The notes under the pieces: model-generated
What the model saw: the letters and a program-made list of their open reading frames with translations, nothing else
Told to the model about the DNA's origin: nothing
Databases searched by the model: none
Made by a program: the position numbers and the translations under genes
DNA from: Pseudomonadota bacterium
Lineage (GTDB): Bacteria > Pseudomonadota > Alphaproteobacteria > Sphingomonadales > Sphingomonadaceae
Direction: 5' to 3'
Length of the DNA: 11,992 nucleotides
Assembly (NCBI GenBank): GCA_029781465.1
Contig: JAKOWQ010000048.1
Location: 1-11,992 of the forward strand
In this document: one piece after another, positions 6,393 through 11,992 of the stretch
Layout of the letters: every line of letters starts with the position of its first letter
Numbering within the stretch: the stretch's first letter is position 1

Positions 6393-7538
6393 GCGGATCC
6401 CCCTGAAGGGAACGCCGGGCCCAAGATCGGAATTGCACAGCGCTGCAATCGTCACGTTCTTGCGGGTAAAAGTCTGCACCATCGCGCAGAACCCATAGAA
6501 TGAGCCATAATGCAGGATTGAGGGGGTAGCCTCGCTAGGCCCGGTAACAAGCAGTCCGCACGCATATTGCGTGTCGCCATAGTGGGCGTCGTCGGGCGAA
6601 AAGCGGTTGGCCCCGGACAGGCGCCCGTCGCGCAGCTTTCCGGGTGCGGTCATCAAAGACACATGGGTTTGATCGAACAGCTTACCGGATAACAACGCCG
6701 CGGGCCACCGGACCAGGTCCATGACTGTGCCGCGCATCGCGCCCGCACCGCCAGCCTGCGAGGGGTCGGCGTAGGCGGCATTGGCAAAGGGCCGGCCGGG
6801 ATCACCAGTCTGCGAATAGCCTGACGCGCGCCCCGCAACGATTTGGTCGGGAGTGTCGATCGCCATACTCGACAGGTTCAGTGGACCGTACACCAGGGCT
6901 TCCATGGCCTGAGCAAGCGGGACCTTGGTGACTTGTTCGATAACCGCCCCCAGCACGATGAAATTGGCGTTGCTGTAGAGCCAAGCGGTGCCGGGATCGA
7001 AATCGAACGGTTTGGCTTGGCTGGCGATTTCGGCTGCGAGTTCGATCTGGTCCCTGGCCTTGAATGCCTGGCTGGGCAATTCCTCGCTTTCGTCGCTGTG
7101 GAGACCGGCGGTCTGGTGCATTAGCTCCAGCGTGCTGAACGGCTTGAGTTGCTTGAAGACAGGCAGGTATTCAAACACGGGAGCGCCGAGATCGAGTTTG
7201 CCCTGCGATGCCAGCTTGATCGCCGCCGCAGCTGCAAACTGCTTGGTAATTGACCCATAACGAAAAACAGTGGTTGGGGTCACCGGGCTTGCTGTTTCCA
7301 GGTTCGCGATGCCGAAGCCGTGCGAATAATATGGAACACCAGCCCGCGCGACTGCAACTGCTGCGCCCGGGACGCCATGTTCGGCCATGCTTGCGCCGAC
7401 TGCTGCGGCGATCCCTTTGGCCATCGCCGTGCTGGCTCGGGTCACGGTTCTTGCAACTGCCGGACTTGCAGCAAATGCCGCGGTTGCCGAGGCTGCAGCG
7501 CTACCAGCCAGGACGGCGCGCCGGGTAACGGGTTTCAA
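6369..7538 (-). CDS. Exported serine hydrolase, beta-lactamase/class C (serine beta-lactamase-like) family
   Basis: This 389-residue protein has the fold motifs of class C beta-lactamases, D,D-peptidases and esterases: the nucleophile motif Ser96-Ile-Thr-Lys99 (YGSITKQF), Tyr188-Ser-Asn190 (LYSNANF) and the third motif His343-Tyr-Gly345 (LHYGSFYGF), where many relatives have H-G-G, H-T-G or K-T-G. The N-terminus MKPVTRRAVLAGSAAASATAAFA has twin arginines followed by a short hydrophobic stretch, a Tat-type signal with likely cleavage after an AxA near residue 28, so it acts in the periplasm or outside. The substrate is unknown: peptides, esters or beta-lactams are all possible, and sequence motifs do not prove antibiotic resistance. 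The start is TTG at 7538; an in-frame TGA lies only three codons upstream, and any later start would remove the signal peptide. It sits 46 nt after rsmA and may have its own promoter. Confidence 0.87.
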   Translation of the reverse strand: MKPVTRRAVLAGSAAASATAAFAASPAVARTVTRASTAMAKGIAAAVGASMAEHGVPGAAVAVARAGVPYYSHGFGIANLETASPVTPTTVFRYGSITKQFAAAAAIKLASQGKLDLGAPVFEYLPVFKQLKPFSTLELMHQTAGLHSDESEELPSQAFKARDQIELAAEIASQAKPFDFDPGTAWLYSNANFIVLGAVIEQVTKVPLAQAMEALVYGPLNLSSMAIDTPDQIVAGRASGYSQTGDPGRPFANAAYADPSQAGGAGAMRGTVMDLVRWPAALLSGKLFDQTHVSLMTAPGKLRDGRLSGANRFSPDDAHYGDTQYACGLLVTGPSEATPSILHYGSFYGFCAMVQTFTRKNVTIAALCNSDLGPGVPFRGIRKAVIAGW

Positions 7539-7571
7539 TGATCTTCACCCCACCAGTACTGTTGTACCGAG

Positions 7572-7599
7572 TTAATACAGCGCTTCAGCTGGAGCGCAA
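7572..7599 (-). promoter_or_regulatory. Candidate sigma-70 promoter for the serine hydrolase gene
   Basis: On the minus strand, TTGCGC (7599-7594) is followed after 16 nt by TATTAA (7577-7572), giving a transcript start near 7565 and a leader of about 27 nt. The spacer contains the rsmA stop codon, so the promoter would overlap the end of that gene. It is the best -35/-10 pair I found in this gap. The match is moderate. Confidence 0.35.
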
Positions 7600-8406
7600 G
7601 TTCATCTCTCTCGCGATCATAGCAAATTCCGCCACACTCAGCGTCTCCGCCCGGCGTACCGGGTCAATTTGCAGCCTTTCAAGCGCCTCCAGCGCCCCCG
7701 GTACGCCTTTAAGGCTTTGGCGCAGCATCTTGCGGCGCTGGCCGAAGGCGGCTTCGGTCAGGCGTTCGAGTTTTCGGGCGGAAACGCCTGCGGGCATTTC
7801 GGCGGGGGTAACGTGGACCACGGCGCTCATCACCTTGGGGGGCGGGGTGAAGGCGCTGCGGTGGACCTTCATCGCGATCCTTGCTGCGCTGCGCCACTGC
7901 GCCAGAACGGCCAGACGGCCATAGGCATCGCTGCCCGCTTCGGCCACGATCCGCTGCGCGACCTCGAGCTGGAACATCAGCGTCAGGCTGGCCCATTGCG
8001 GCGGCCATGCCTCACCTCCCAGCCAGCCCACGAACAAGGCGGTGCCGACATTGTAGGGCAGGTTGGCCACCACGTGGAACGGCCCCTCGATCCCGTGGGC
8101 CACCTTCATCGCGTCGCCCTCGATCACGCGCAGCTGGCCGGGGAAGGCTTCGGCGAGTTCGGCCAGCGCGGGCAGGCAGCGCCGGTCCATCTCGATTGCG
8201 GTAACGCGGGCCCCGGCGCGCAGCAGGGCGCGGGTGAGGCCGCCGGGGCCAGGGCCGACCTCGAGCACCTGCGCGCCGTCCAGCTTGCCCGGGATCGCGG
8301 CAATCCGGTCGAGCAGCTGCTCGTCGAACAGGAAGTTCTGTCCCAGCGCCTTGCTGGCGGAGAGGCCGTGCCGCGCAATGACCTCGCGCAGGGGAGGAAG
8401 CGTCAT
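7585..8406 (-). CDS. rsmA: 16S rRNA (adenine1518/1519-N6)-dimethyltransferase RsmA (KsgA)
   Basis: RsmA dimethylates two adjacent adenines in the helix 45 loop of 16S rRNA using S-adenosylmethionine, a late quality step in small-subunit assembly. The 273-residue length is typical. Visible motifs are GQNFL at 22-26, the SAM-binding motif I LEVGPGPGGLT at 48-58, Glu72 at the end of the next strand (AIEMD), the acidic GDAM at 97-100, the catalytic NLPY at 115-118 and FTPPPKV at 186-192. The C-terminal rRNA-binding part (FGQRRKMLRQSLK at 221-233) is present. The ATG at 8406 overlaps the pdxA stop in ATGA; an upstream in-frame start at 8430 lies inside pdxA and adds unrelated residues. It is the last gene of the lptD-surA-pdxA-rsmA series; apaG and apaH, which follow in E. 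coli, are absent. Confidence 0.97.
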   Translation of the reverse strand: MTLPPLREVIARHGLSASKALGQNFLFDEQLLDRIAAIPGKLDGAQVLEVGPGPGGLTRALLRAGARVTAIEMDRRCLPALAELAEAFPGQLRVIEGDAMKVAHGIEGPFHVVANLPYNVGTALFVGWLGGEAWPPQWASLTLMFQLEVAQRIVAEAGSDAYGRLAVLAQWRSAARIAMKVHRSAFTPPPKVMSAVVHVTPAEMPAGVSARKLERLTEAAFGQRRKMLRQSLKGVPGALEALERLQIDPVRRAETLSVAEFAMIAREMNLRSS

Positions 8407-9407
8407 CCGTCCATCCGCCGCTGGGCGCATTCGCCAGCCATGCGGATCGCGGCGATCATTGCCCTAGGATCGGCCTTGCCGCTTCCGGCGATTGCAAAAG
8501 CAGTGCCGTGATCTGGGCTGGTGCGGACCACCGGCAGCCCCAGCGTGACGTTGACGCCGGAATCGAAATCGAGCGCCTTGACCGGGATCAGCGCCTGATC
8601 GTGATACATGCACAGGGCCGCGTCATAGCCTTCGCGGGCATGCGGGGCGAACAGTGCGTCGGCGGGGTGCGGGCCGGTAACCGTCAGCCCCTCGGCCCGA
8701 AGCGCGGCGATCGCAGGAGCAATGATTGCGATCTCCTCGCCGCCCATGCGGCCTTCCTCGCCCGCGTGAGGATTGAGTGCGGCAATCGCGATCCGGGGCA
8801 CAGCAATCCTGAAATCGGTCCGGAGCGCCCGATCCACGATCCGCGCGCGGCGCACGATCAGCTCAGCGCTCAGTAGGCCGGGAACATCGGCCAGCGCGAC
8901 GTGGACTGTCAGCGGTACGGTGCGCAGGTTTGGCCCGGCCAGCATCATCACCGCATCCTGCGCTACGACGCCGCAAGCGGCAGCGACATATTCGGTCTGC
9001 CCGGGATGCGCGAAGCCCACCTCGGCCAGCCGCGCCTTGGCGATCGGGGCGGTGACTATGCCCGCAGCCTCACCCGCAACGGCAAGCCCAACGGCCTCAC
9101 CCAGCGAGGCAAGCGCCAGTTCGGCGCCTTCGCGGCTCGGCGCGCCGGGCGCATAGGTGCCGTCCGCACCTGCCAGGACCGGCAGTGACCAGGCGAAGCA
9201 GTCCATCGCCTCGGCGGGGTGAAAGATCTGGGTCACCGGCATGGCAATCCCGCGCCGCGCTGCTGCTTCGGCCAGTAGCTCGGGGCCACCCGCGACGAAA
9301 AATGGCGCCAGTTCTGCGGCATCCCGGTGCGCCCAGGCTGCCGCGATCAATTCCGGGCCGACCCCCGCCGGATCGCCAAGCGATACAGCGAGGGGCAGAT
9401 CGGGCAT
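8403..9407 (-). CDS. pdxA: 4-hydroxythreonine-4-phosphate dehydrogenase PdxA
   Basis: PdxA oxidises 4-phosphohydroxy-L-threonine with NAD to an unstable product that becomes 3-amino-2-oxopropyl phosphate, a precursor used by PdxJ in pyridoxine 5'-phosphate synthesis. The 334-residue protein opens with MPDLPLAVSLGDPAGVGPEL, the diagnostic PdxA N-terminus. The divalent-metal histidines by analogy with E. coli are His169 (TVHVALADV), His214 (LNPHAGE) and His269 (MYHDQAL). The substrate-contact histidine is His135 (HPGQTEY), and the C-terminal RTSPDHGTAF block is present. The ATG at 9407 shares one base with the surA stop (TGATG). The frame stays open to 9551, but that extension overlaps surA and is not PdxA-like. 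It is translationally coupled to both surA and rsmA. Confidence 0.97.
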   Translation of the reverse strand: MPDLPLAVSLGDPAGVGPELIAAAWAHRDAAELAPFFVAGGPELLAEAAARRGIAMPVTQIFHPAEAMDCFAWSLPVLAGADGTYAPGAPSREGAELALASLGEAVGLAVAGEAAGIVTAPIAKARLAEVGFAHPGQTEYVAAACGVVAQDAVMMLAGPNLRTVPLTVHVALADVPGLLSAELIVRRARIVDRALRTDFRIAVPRIAIAALNPHAGEEGRMGGEEIAIIAPAIAALRAEGLTVTGPHPADALFAPHAREGYDAALCMYHDQALIPVKALDFDSGVNVTLGLPVVRTSPDHGTAFAIAGSGKADPRAMIAAIRMAGECAQRRMDG

Positions 9408-10750
9408 CAGTTGCCGTAATCGATGATCGCGTCGCGGCGAAGATCGCGCAGATAGCTCATCGCGCGCTTCTGCACGCGCTCTTCTTCCATCTGGTTCTGC
9501 ACTTCCTCGAAATTGGGGCCGCCGTCGACCTTGGGATCGTCGCGGCCGCACAGCATCAGTACGCGCACGCCGTCTTCGATCGATCCGAACGGTGCGGTGG
9601 TTTCACCCGGCGAGAGTTGCAGCACCATCGCCTGAAGCGGTCCGGGCAGGTCGCGTGCCTTGATCTGATCGTTGGAGACGACTTCCGCGCCCATCTGGTT
9701 GGCTACGGCATCGACGGTCGCGCAGCCGCGCGCATCCTTCATCGCGGCTGCGAAGGCCTGGGCCCGCGCAGTTGCATCGGCCTCGGTCGCGCCGGGGGGG
9801 AAGCTGATCGAGATCTGCTTGAGGCTGAGCAGCGCATCGCGCGGATCGGCGGTCAGCACCTTTCGCTGATCGACCAGCACCACGATCGAAAAGCCCCCGC
9901 GCACCTCGATCGGCCCGGCAAGCTGGCCGGGCTGAAGCGTCTGCAAGGCGGCCTGAAGCTCGGGCGGAAGCTGAGCCGGACGCAGCCAGCCGAGATCGCC
10001 GCCTACCGCCGCCGAGGAAGCCTCGGAAAACTGACGGGCATAGGCGACGAAGCTGCCGCCCTGGCGGAGCTGTTCGACGATCCGCTGGGCGTTCTGGTAC
10101 ACCGCCTCGCGGTTTTCGCTGTTGGCGGACAGGAAGATTTCGCCGACCCGGTATTCCTCGGTGCCCTTCTGGTCCTGTAGGCGCTTGAGCACATCGCGCA
10201 CTTCCTCGTCGGAAACGCTCACGAAAGGCTGGACGTTGCGGCGCAGCAGCCGCTGCCAGGCCAGTTCGCCGCGGATCTGGCGCTTGAGCGAGGCCGGCGA
10301 CGAGCCGATCTTCTGCAGGTACTGATCGAGCGCCTTGGTATCGCGACCAAAGTTCTGCTGGGCCACCCGGGCGTAGGTCTGCTCGACCTCTTCTTCTTCA
10401 ACTTCGACCTTCTGCGCCCTGGCTTCCTGGATCTGCAGCGTCTCGTCCATCAGGTTGCGCAGAACCTGCATGCGCAGCCGCTGCAGTTCCTCGGCATCGA
10501 TCTTGCCGCCGCTGGCCGCCACGATCAGCGCAACGCGCTGATCGATATCGGTGCCGGTAATCACCTCTCCATTGATGATAACCGTAGCGGTGCGATGGTT
10601 GGGGTCATTCTTGCCAAAGATCACCGGGTTTTCCGGCAGGTCGAAGCTTCCGCCCGCTTCCTGCGCGGCGGCACCGCCCGCGAGGGTCAGCGCGACAAGC
10701 GAGGCAACAAGAAAACGGGCGGCGGAACGGTGCGGTTTATTGCGGTTCAC
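9407..10750 (-). CDS. surA: Periplasmic chaperone / peptidyl-prolyl isomerase SurA
   Basis: SurA carries unfolded outer-membrane proteins across the periplasm to the Bam complex. The 447-residue protein has a Sec signal peptide (basic RNKPHR, hydrophobic core 13-24, likely cleavage after Ala29 in AAA-QEAGG). Its N-terminal chaperone domain spans about 54-178 (TVIINGEVITGTDIDQR.. onward). The parvulin domain spans about 199-296 and includes VGEIFLSA, the GGDLGWLRPAQLPPEL block and GPIEVRGGFSIVVLVDQR. A second parvulin-like domain at about 308-402 has lost the GGDLGW-type core and is probably non-catalytic. A C-terminal helix closes the protein. It differs from E. coli SurA, in which the second parvulin domain is the active one. 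The start is GTG at 10750; it has a weak ribosome site but gives a clean signal peptide. lptD lies 139 bp upstream on the same strand; LptD is a known SurA client. Confidence 0.92.
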   Translation of the reverse strand: MNRNKPHRSAARFLVASLVALTLAGGAAAQEAGGSFDLPENPVIFGKNDPNHRTATVIINGEVITGTDIDQRVALIVAASGGKIDAEELQRLRMQVLRNLMDETLQIQEARAQKVEVEEEEVEQTYARVAQQNFGRDTKALDQYLQKIGSSPASLKRQIRGELAWQRLLRRNVQPFVSVSDEEVRDVLKRLQDQKGTEEYRVGEIFLSANSENREAVYQNAQRIVEQLRQGGSFVAYARQFSEASSAAVGGDLGWLRPAQLPPELQAALQTLQPGQLAGPIEVRGGFSIVVLVDQRKVLTADPRDALLSLKQISISFPPGATEADATARAQAFAAAMKDARGCATVDAVANQMGAEVVSNDQIKARDLPGPLQAMVLQLSPGETTAPFGSIEDGVRVLMLCGRDDPKVDGGPNFEEVQNQMEEERVQKRAMSYLRDLRRDAIIDYGN

Positions 10751-10889
10751 AGGTTTTCAATTCCCAATAACGGCGGGTCCAGACCCCGCGCGACTTGCCG
10801 GGGCGTGTGCCGCCTGCCGGCTTAACCGAAGCTGAGCATCCGCGCGGATAGCGCGTTTGGTGCGGCCTGCCAATGCGCCAGGCACGGTT
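10751..10889 (-). promoter_or_regulatory. lptD-surA spacer with two hairpin-forming dyads
   Basis: This 139-bp gap is the longest inside the operon. It holds a perfect 12-bp palindrome, ATCCGCGCGGAT (10838-10849), and a GC-rich hairpin (10773-10789) about 20 nt before the surA GTG. Neither is followed by a T-run on the minus strand, so readthrough from lptD is likely. I found no clear promoter, though surA could have one here. A 5-bp stem GCCTG/CAGGC (10865-10883) lies just beyond the lptD stop. Confidence 0.35.
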
Positions 10890-11992
10890 TTACCGGAAGC
10901 CCAGATTGCGCAGCGCGAAGTGAATCTGAAAGGTATTGCCCTTCTGCGCGTCACCGGTCGCGACATAGTCGCGCCGCCAGGTGAAGGCCAATTCCAGACA
11001 ATCGTCCTGATAGGCCACGCCAAGCCGGGTTCGCAGCGGCTGGAAACCGTCCGCGCCAACCTGGGTAGGATCTTCGCTGGTGCTTGTCAGATCGATCACG
11101 CCCGAGCCGAACACCGACCAATAGCGTGCGAAGGCGACGCGGCCCGATACGCGCAGTTCCTCACGGTCGCGCAGATCTTCGGTGCCAACCGCAACGTTGC
11201 GATTGAGACGCAGATAGCCGACCTCGAAATAGGTCCGTTCGTTCCCGACTGCGGCATCGAACTCGTTGCGGCGGACGGCGAAGTTATCCTTGTCGAGGCG
11301 GAAGCGGTGGGTGACCTTGACCACGTCCTTGAAACGCACTTCGGTGCGGCCGACCACATCGGAGGTGCGGTTGGAGAGGCCGGTTCCGTCGGGTAGCAGT
11401 GTCGGGCGCGATGTCAGGCGATAGGACTGGCCCACGGTGCTGGTCACGCGCCAATTGGGCCGCTCCCACTGCCAGTCAAATCCGTAGGTGAAGCGCACAC
11501 CGTCCTCGACCCGGTCGTAGCCAGCGAATCGGTTGAGCGCGAAGAGGTTTGAATCCTCAAGATCGATCGAACGGGCATCCTCGTTCGGAACATCGAGGTT
11601 CTTGAGAGTCGGGCTGGCGACGATCTGAAAGCGCGGGGTGAGCACCTGGGTTCCACCCATGAACTGTCCGACCAGCGGCCATTTCACATCGACGGCTGCC
11701 GTGGCCAGGCCGCGGGTCTCCCAGCCGGGATTGCCGCGATAGAGAGCGGTTGCGGTCAGCGCGTTCTGGTCGGAGTGATAGACGTCGCCGCGAACAAGCC
11801 CGGTCAGCGTTACTTCCTGTCCCAGCGAGGTAATCCGGCGCAGATCCCAGCGGCCCGAAACGAAGGCGCGCTGGGTGTCCTGTCCGCTGGTCCGGGTGAT
11901 TGCCAGGCTGTTGGCCTGAAGCTCGAAGCGGCCGCCCAGCAGCGGATCCTCGAAGCGCCGACGCCAGTCGAGCACGGGAAGCGCGACCGGCA
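10890..11992 (-). CDS. lptD: LPS assembly outer-membrane protein LptD, C-terminal part (5' end outside the window)
   Basis: LptD forms the outer-membrane barrel that, with LptE, inserts lipopolysaccharide into the outer leaflet. About 366 C-terminal residues are present and the frame stays open through the right edge of the window. The visible part begins PVALPVLDWRRRFEDPLLGG and shows the alternating hydrophobic-polar strands of a large beta barrel. The C-terminal beta-signal strand is NTFQIHFALRNLGFR. A cysteine occurs near the end (YQDDCLELAF, 36th residue from the C-terminus), in the region where E. coli LptD has the adjacent pair Cys724-Cys725 used for interdomain disulphides; here there is one, and I see no other in this fragment. 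The N-terminal OstA/LptA-like domain and signal peptide must lie beyond 11992. It heads the lptD-surA-pdxA-rsmA series. Confidence 0.92.
   Translation of the reverse strand, partial: PVALPVLDWRRRFEDPLLGGRFELQANSLAITRTSGQDTQRAFVSGRWDLRRITSLGQEVTLTGLVRGDVYHSDQNALTATALYRGNPGWETRGLATAAVDVKWPLVGQFMGGTQVLTPRFQIVASPTLKNLDVPNEDARSIDLEDSNLFALNRFAGYDRVEDGVRFTYGFDWQWERPNWRVTSTVGQSYRLTSRPTLLPDGTGLSNRTSDVVGRTEVRFKDVVKVTHRFRLDKDNFAVRRNEFDAAVGNERTYFEVGYLRLNRNVAVGTEDLRDREELRVSGRVAFARYWSVFGSGVIDLTSTSEDPTQVGADGFQPLRTRLGVAYQDDCLELAFTWRRDYVATGDAQKGNTFQIHFALRNLGFR

Noticed and set aside
9408..9551. N-terminal extension of pdxA by 48 residues
   Set aside because: It would overlap surA, and the arginine-rich residues do not resemble PdxA, whose conserved start is at 9407.
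9185..10180. Open frame of 331 codons on the plus strand opposite surA and pdxA
   Set aside because: It is antisense to surA and pdxA, with no recognisable domain and biased shadow-type composition.

Overview
The window is about 65% G+C and carries ordinary chromosomal genes of an alphaproteobacterium, most likely a member of the Sphingomonadales (Erythrobacter, Novosphingobium or Sphingomonas type). I base this on the protein sequences, the gene order lptD-surA-pdxA-rsmA, the small 'LRKISRLFVIKT' membrane protein and a GC-rich palindromic repeat of the kind common between genes in this group. This placement comes from remembered family features; no search was run. Eight genes are recognisable by name or family, and one small protein is conserved but has no known function.

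Layout. Positions 1-296 hold no gene but contain a 146-bp symmetrical repeat (141-286) made of two inverted copies of a 65-nt unit. Leftward from 4132 runs a compact arginine catabolism unit: an M20 metallopeptidase-like hydrolase, astA (arginine N-succinyltransferase) and astB (succinylarginine dihydrolase). Its junctions overlap by 4 nt or are separated by 1 nt. A small membrane protein gene lies 113 bp further downstream. Rightward from 4299 runs glcB (malate synthase G), divergent from the arginine unit across a 166-bp control region with two dyads. glcB converges on a Tat-exported serine hydrolase of the beta-lactamase/class C type, with only 9 nt between the two stop codons. From 11992 leftward to 7585 lies the classical outer-membrane/vitamin B6/ribosome operon: lptD (its 5' part is outside the window), surA, pdxA and rsmA. 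In that operon pdxA overlaps surA by 1 nt and rsmA overlaps pdxA by 4 nt.

How the genes work together. AstA and AstB carry out the first two steps of the ammonia-producing arginine succinyltransferase (AST) pathway. The later enzymes AstC, AstD and AstE are not in the window. The hydrolase translationally coupled in front of astA is an M20 family enzyme with its metal and catalytic residues intact. Its placement suggests a deacylase or dipeptidase role tied to AST, possibly standing in for the M14-type AstE; this is inference. GlcB condenses glyoxylate with acetyl-CoA and shares only the control region with the arginine genes. SurA escorts outer-membrane proteins, LptD included, through the periplasm, which fits their conserved linkage. 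PdxA (pyridoxal phosphate synthesis) and RsmA (16S rRNA dimethylation) complete the linkage known from many proteobacteria, but the apaG/apaH genes that follow in E. coli are replaced here by the serine hydrolase gene.

I saw no tRNA, rRNA, CRISPR array, insertion sequence or prophage gene. The most unusual structures are the inverted repeat doublet at the left end and the AST variant with its M20 hydrolase.
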